A stretch of DNA of 46,735 nt from Dunaliella salina. Lineage: Eukaryota; Chlorophyta; Chlorophyceae; Chlamydomonadales; Dunaliellaceae. Positions 43,200 to 46,735 of this stretch are shown piece by piece. The stretch lies in contig MU069443.1 in assembly GCA_002284615.2 (NCBI GenBank), positions 413,772 through 460,506 of the forward strand. Direction: 5' to 3'. Below the pieces are notes generated by a model. It did no database searches, was not told the DNA's origin, and saw only the letters and a program-made list of their open reading frames with translations. The position numbers were made by a program, and so were the translations under genes. The stretch's first letter is position 1. Every line of letters begins with the position of its first letter.

Positions 43200-43800
43200 A
43201 TGGGCCCTGCGCGGACAGGCCCTACAAGAACAGACTCAGCAAAACCAGATCCTGCAAGGACAGACCCCGTAAGGACAGGCCCTGCAAGGACGGAACCTGC
43301 AAGGACAGTGTCTGTGCGGACAACCACTACATGGAGAACCCCTACCAGAACAGACCTGCAAGGACAGTGTCTGCACGGATGGACGGTCTTTACCCTACAC
43401 TGGCACACCTCAGGGACAGTGAGGGTAGTCCCCGCATGGACAGGCCCTACGAGGACAGACCCAGCAAGGACAGACACTGCAAGGACAGGTCTACGCCCAG
43501 CAAGGCTCTTGTTGCAGGCTCAACCTTGTGTCCTCAGATCACAACAGGACTCTCGCAAGGACAGATCCTGCAAGGACAGGCCTACGCCCAGCAAGGCTTT
43601 CGTTGCAGGCTCAACCTTGTGTCCTCAGATCACAACAGGACTCTCGCAAGGACAGATCCTGCAAGGACAGGCCTACGCCCAGCAAGGCTCTTGTTGCAGG
43701 CTCTTGTTGCAGGCTCTTGTTGTTGCTCTTGTTGCAGGCTCTTGTTGCAGCAAGGCTCTTGTCGCAGGCTCAGCCTTGTGTCCTCCGACCACATACCACT
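43200..43800. repeat. CAAGGACAG short repeats and 91-bp tandem units
   Basis: GCAAGGACAG-type 10-15 base units fill 43200-43490. Then 91-bp units start at about 43490, 43581 and 43672, followed by CTCTTGTTGCAGG repeats. Confidence 0.9.
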
Positions 43801-43914
43801 GCACACTTCAATGCAGGCTCCTGCCCTCAATGCACGCAGCCTCTGGCCTGCATAGACTCTTTCTTTTCTTTGCAGGCTCCGCCTTGTCATGCAATCACTA
43901 TCGGTCTCACTCAC

Positions 43915-43989
43915 CTTGACACCCATGCTGTCCAGGAAATGGTTCTGCGCGTCCAACAGGTCTACGGTTTGCGGAATGGGCGCACGGCC
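43915..43989 (-). CDS. Exon of unidentified minus-strand gene (25 codons)
   Basis: From TGGATGCAG to a consensus GTGAGT donor, phase 0 to 0, it encodes GRAPIPQTVDLLDAQNHFLD then SMGVK. GC3 is high and the splice sites are good. The family is unknown. Confidence 0.6.
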
Positions 43990-43999
43990 CTGCATCCAT

Positions 44000-44500
44000 G
44001 CAAACCAACACATACAAAACAATGTGTTATACAGAATGGGTGCAACCGTCTATCATACTATATTATTATATCCAGTATCATATCACATTGTATCGTATTA
44101 TGTCATATTTTGTTATATTATACTGTGGGTGCATCCATACAAATCCAATACCTTACAAGTGCATTTATACGCATTATTGGCTGCATCCATATGCATAAGG
44201 GTTGTCTCCAAGAATGACACCCCCCCCATTCTTAGGCAAATTGTCACCTAGCGTTTCTGACCACACTATTAACATTGAAGTTCTAGGCCTTGTGACCAAG
44301 AGCAGGCCATGGGGTAACCACCTGTGGCTGACAAGCGTTGCCGCTGCTTTGTGGTGGCCATTGCCAACGAAATGGGCTACAGGGCTCTTTTGGGGGCGCA
44401 CAGACTGGCTGGATGGTGTATCAGTTGCTGGAGGTGTGCAGGCCTGGGTGGTGCATCAGTCACTGGAGCTCTGCAGACCTGGGGAACTGTTATGAGATAT
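44000..44500. other. AT-rich repeat (ATATC/ATATT) and unassigned sequence
   Basis: Between 44050 and 44135 short TATCATAT- and TATTATAT-type repeats occur. No exon was recognised in the rest. Confidence 0.4.
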
Positions 44501-44539
44501 CTTTGAGGCCAGCGCTTTTAAGGTTTGGGGAACCCTTTT

Positions 44540-44800
44540 GGGACTTCCTTGAGGCCACCGCTTTCAGACCTGGGGTACTCTGTGAGGGCAACCTTGAGGC
44601 CTCCGCTTTCAGACCTGGGGGACTCTGTGTGGGCAACCTTGAGGGCACCGCTTTCAGACCTGGGGGACTCTGTGTGGGCAACCTTGAGGCCACCGCTTTC
44701 AGACCTGGGGGACTCTGTGTGGGCAACCTTGAGGGCACCGCTTTCAGACCTGGGGCACTCTGTGTGGGCAACCTTGAGGCCACTGCTGGTTCAAGCAGTT
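44540..44800. repeat. 45-bp tandem repeat, about five and a half copies
   Basis: The unit is CTTTCAGACCTGGGGGACTC then TGTGTGGGCAACCTTGAGGCCACCG in two parts. It is open in at least three frames because 45 is divisible by three: plus (FRPGGLCVGNLEGTA, GDSVWATLRPPLSDL) and minus (SRLPTQSPPGLKAVA). Confidence 0.9.
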
Positions 44801-44859
44801 TGGTGGGGGGTTCATACGGTCTGCACACCTATGTGGCCCCTTTTCCTTAACTGATGAAG

Positions 44860-45640
44860 GGAGGGTTTCTCTGCCTACATAGTTTAGTTTTCTTTTTTTC
44901 CCTTTTTCAAGCACGTTAAACCTCATGTCATCCTCTAGAATTGACCATTTAATCTGGAACCAATATTTTCCTGGGAGATTCAATTGAGGCCAAAAACAGG
45001 TTTCTGCATGCCCTCTAAGAATGTTCTGTGCAGCTGACACCTTCCGGTTGGTTGCACCAGGGTTTAAGGGTGCCACCCACAGAAATTATGCTGAAGTAAC
45101 CACAGCTAGGAAAATCTTCACCACCGCTCTCCGTTCCAGGCCACCTACCGCACCAAGTTGGGTGAATTTCAAGTGATGCAGTGATTTTCAAGTGATCCAG
45201 GGTCCATCAAGATAAACGGAGCAAAAACACCCAGTCGCTGGGTAGTTGGTGAGCTCCGGAATCTCAGCCATTTCCCTTGGCAGCAGAGAAAATCCAGCAT
45301 ACAGAGATGCCAGGTGGTCAATTATAAATGCCCTCCTTTCCGATTTTCAAATATGCAGGATCTTGTTATACTGCACCAGGTCACAAACACAAAGTTTGGA
45401 GGCTGAACAATGATCCTGGGATGGAGTTGTATGCCATTCCTGGGTGATTTCAGGTCGTAAGGGTGATCTGGGGTCCTCAGATTCCTGCCTTTTTTGATAT
45501 ATGTAATATTATTTGGTTCAGATAATATTTCAATGCAAAAGATGGAATAAACAGTTGGCATAATCAGATTTGAGAAAGAATCACGATAAAAAGCAACTGG
45601 GAAAAAAGCCCAGTTGACACACTCTGATATTTTCTTCTCC
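44860..45640. other. Stretch without a supported exon; dispersed repeat at 45130-45290
   Basis: CACCAAGTTGGGTGAATTTC...GGAATCTCAGCCATTTCCC resembles 25690-25820 on the same strand. No coding block was found. Confidence 0.4.
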
Positions 45641-45654
45641 CTTGCCAGGCACCA

Positions 45655-45766
45655 CCAGGTGGCGCAGGTGGTGCGCAAAGCCTGGGCGCAGAGCCGCCCA
45701 GGTATTCTCATGGAAATGGTAACGCCCAGAGCATGGGTGCATGAGAGAATTTTGCCAATGCAGCTC
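45655..45766 (-). CDS. Candidate exon, strand uncertain
   Basis: On minus, CGCTTACCAG opens a phase-0 frame ELHWQNSLMHPCSGRYHFHE then NTWAALRPGFAHHLRHLVV, which follows in phase from 45937-46065. On plus, the same DNA has a strong acceptor (TCTTCTCCCTTGCCAG) and a GTAAGC donor around HHQVAQVVRKAWAQSRPGIL. I chose minus because of the neighbouring exon's phase only. Confidence 0.35.
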
Positions 45767-45936
45767 CTGGTAAGCGTGCACATGCCCGCACAGACAAGAG
45801 CACAATGGTGCACATGCATACACAGACAAGAGCACACAAAGCGCACAAGCAGAAGTAGAAACAAAGATCAAGGGGTCCATTCCTGCTGCCACACAGCGCC
45901 CTCCAGCGCCCAAAAACCAGTGTGGATACGCCGCAC

Positions 45937-46065
45937 CTGTGTTGCAAGAGCCTGCAAGACGTCGTTGGCTTGCACTGGTGTCAGTGCGACCACAGGCTCA
46001 TTGGGGGGCAGCTGCTGGAGCTCAAACACAGGCGGGGCGCCCACATGAGATGTTGGCGTGGTGGC
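45937..46065 (-). CDS. Exon of unidentified minus-strand gene (43 codons)
   Basis: From GGGCAATGCAG to GTGCGG, phase 0 to 0, it encodes ATTPTSHVGAPPVFELQQLP then NEPVVALTPVQANDVLQALA and TQ. GC3 is high. A second copy of the acceptor context (GGGCAAGGCAG then GCCACA) lies about 120 bases upstream. It is the rightmost exon seen, so the gene probably continues beyond the window. Confidence 0.55.
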
Positions 46066-46270
46066 CTGCATTGCCCTAGGTCTCCTTTTGGAGCCCTTGT
46101 CACAGTGTCCCTTGCTGCAAGAAGTTGCTGCTGCACTCTATAAATCTAGGCCTGCATAAAAATGTAGGAAAATGTAGGGAAAACAATGTGTGGCCTGCCT
46201 TGCCCATGGTCACACTTTGGAACCCTTGTCAAGGCCTTCCTTGCTCCAGGAAACTGCTGATGGCTCTCTC
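46066..46270 (-). repeat. Duplicated acceptor region upstream of 45937-46065
   Basis: Minus-strand blocks GACAAGGGCTCCAAAAGG...GGGCAATGCAGGCCACC and GACAAGGGTTCCAAAGTG...GGGCAAGGCAGGCCACA are tandem copies. Confidence 0.7.
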
Positions 46271-46663
46271 TAGGCCTGCACACATGTAAGAAACAAGGAG
46301 TTGAAATTCAAGTTTACATAGGGTGCAAGGGCAGTCCACCGGGCGCGCATGTCTGTCGCTGTTTGCTTGAATGGTCGTTTCAAACTATACATGTCTGAGC
46401 ACGCTTGATGGAATGTTCTGACCATAACCAAGCAAGGATATGAAGAAAAGCATACAATTAAAACCAGGAAATGTGCAGGCTTCTCTCAGATTCTCATAAC
46501 CTCATTCCTTTCAAGACTTTTCTTTTCTTTTTCCATTCACGGTGGCACTGAACTTCAACAAGAAGGAAGAAACGCTTTTGAGAGATGATGCATGAAGGAG
46601 CAAATGGAACTTGAGAACTGGTACATGCAGGAGCTGCGCGAGCATGCACGCATGCATGCATGC

Positions 46664-46664
<1 letters not shown>

Positions 46665-46735
<71 letters not shown>
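46665..46735. repeat. (TG)n microsatellite at the right edge
   Basis: About 35 TG units run to the end of the window, preceded by (GCAT)n. Confidence 0.97.

Noticed and set aside
43127..44217. Three overlapping plus-strand frames of about 230-240 codons
   Set aside because: They lie on GGACAG-type and 91-bp repeats and are open in several frames at once. The real signal nearby is the minus-strand exon 43915-43989.

Overview
The window is nuclear DNA of a eukaryote, most likely a green alga. Two spliced, plant-type genes can be read with confidence at the left end: an ALDH22-type aldehyde dehydrogenase (minus strand, running off the left edge) and the mitochondrial chaperone subunit TIM9 (plus strand). 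They diverge from a 130-bp shared promoter. Short exons, long introns, about 50% GC, GC-rich third codon positions in exons, TG and other microsatellites, and LINE relics of a kind I associate with chlorophyte genomes all fit a mid-GC chlorophyte. The species is not proven. Two runs of N (20401-20515, 31415-31589) are assembly gaps, both inside tandem arrays.

Layout. 1-4.2 kb: ALDH22 and TIM9. 4.2-5.5 kb: non-coding with a 50-bp minisatellite. 5.5-13 kb, plus 13.4 and 16-16.9 kb: a graveyard of nested retroelements. One LINE-like family carries a PHD-type zinc finger, RNase H, a CCHC knuckle, a possible PD-(D/E)XK region, a conserved 3' stem-loop and an (ACTTT)n tail. A second LINE family and a Ty3-type integrase relic, itself interrupted by a LINE 3' end, are also present. 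20.96-21.15 kb: a hAT-type MITE with perfect 8-bp target duplications.

14.6-46.1 kb: mostly intron-like DNA on the minus strand. It holds about fifteen short, GC3-rich candidate exons with splice sites. Several neighbouring exons have compatible phases (19863-19958, 17745-17871 and 15592-15735; 35392-35520 and 33159-33278; 32242-32324 and 29541-29613). This suggests one very long gene, or a few, running right to left. I could not identify the protein.

The most striking feature is that many tandem repeats in this region are not random satellites. The repeat unit is an exon boundary: a 3' splice site plus the first bases of the next exon, repeated upstream of that exon, or an exon end plus its 5' splice site, repeated downstream. 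One 96-nt exon at 19.9 kb is flanked on both sides by such arrays. A few candidate plus-strand exons (13.6-14.2, 27.4, 32.7, 42.4-42.9 kb) are listed at low confidence. Tandem repeats make many long reading frames in several frames at once, and these were not called as genes.
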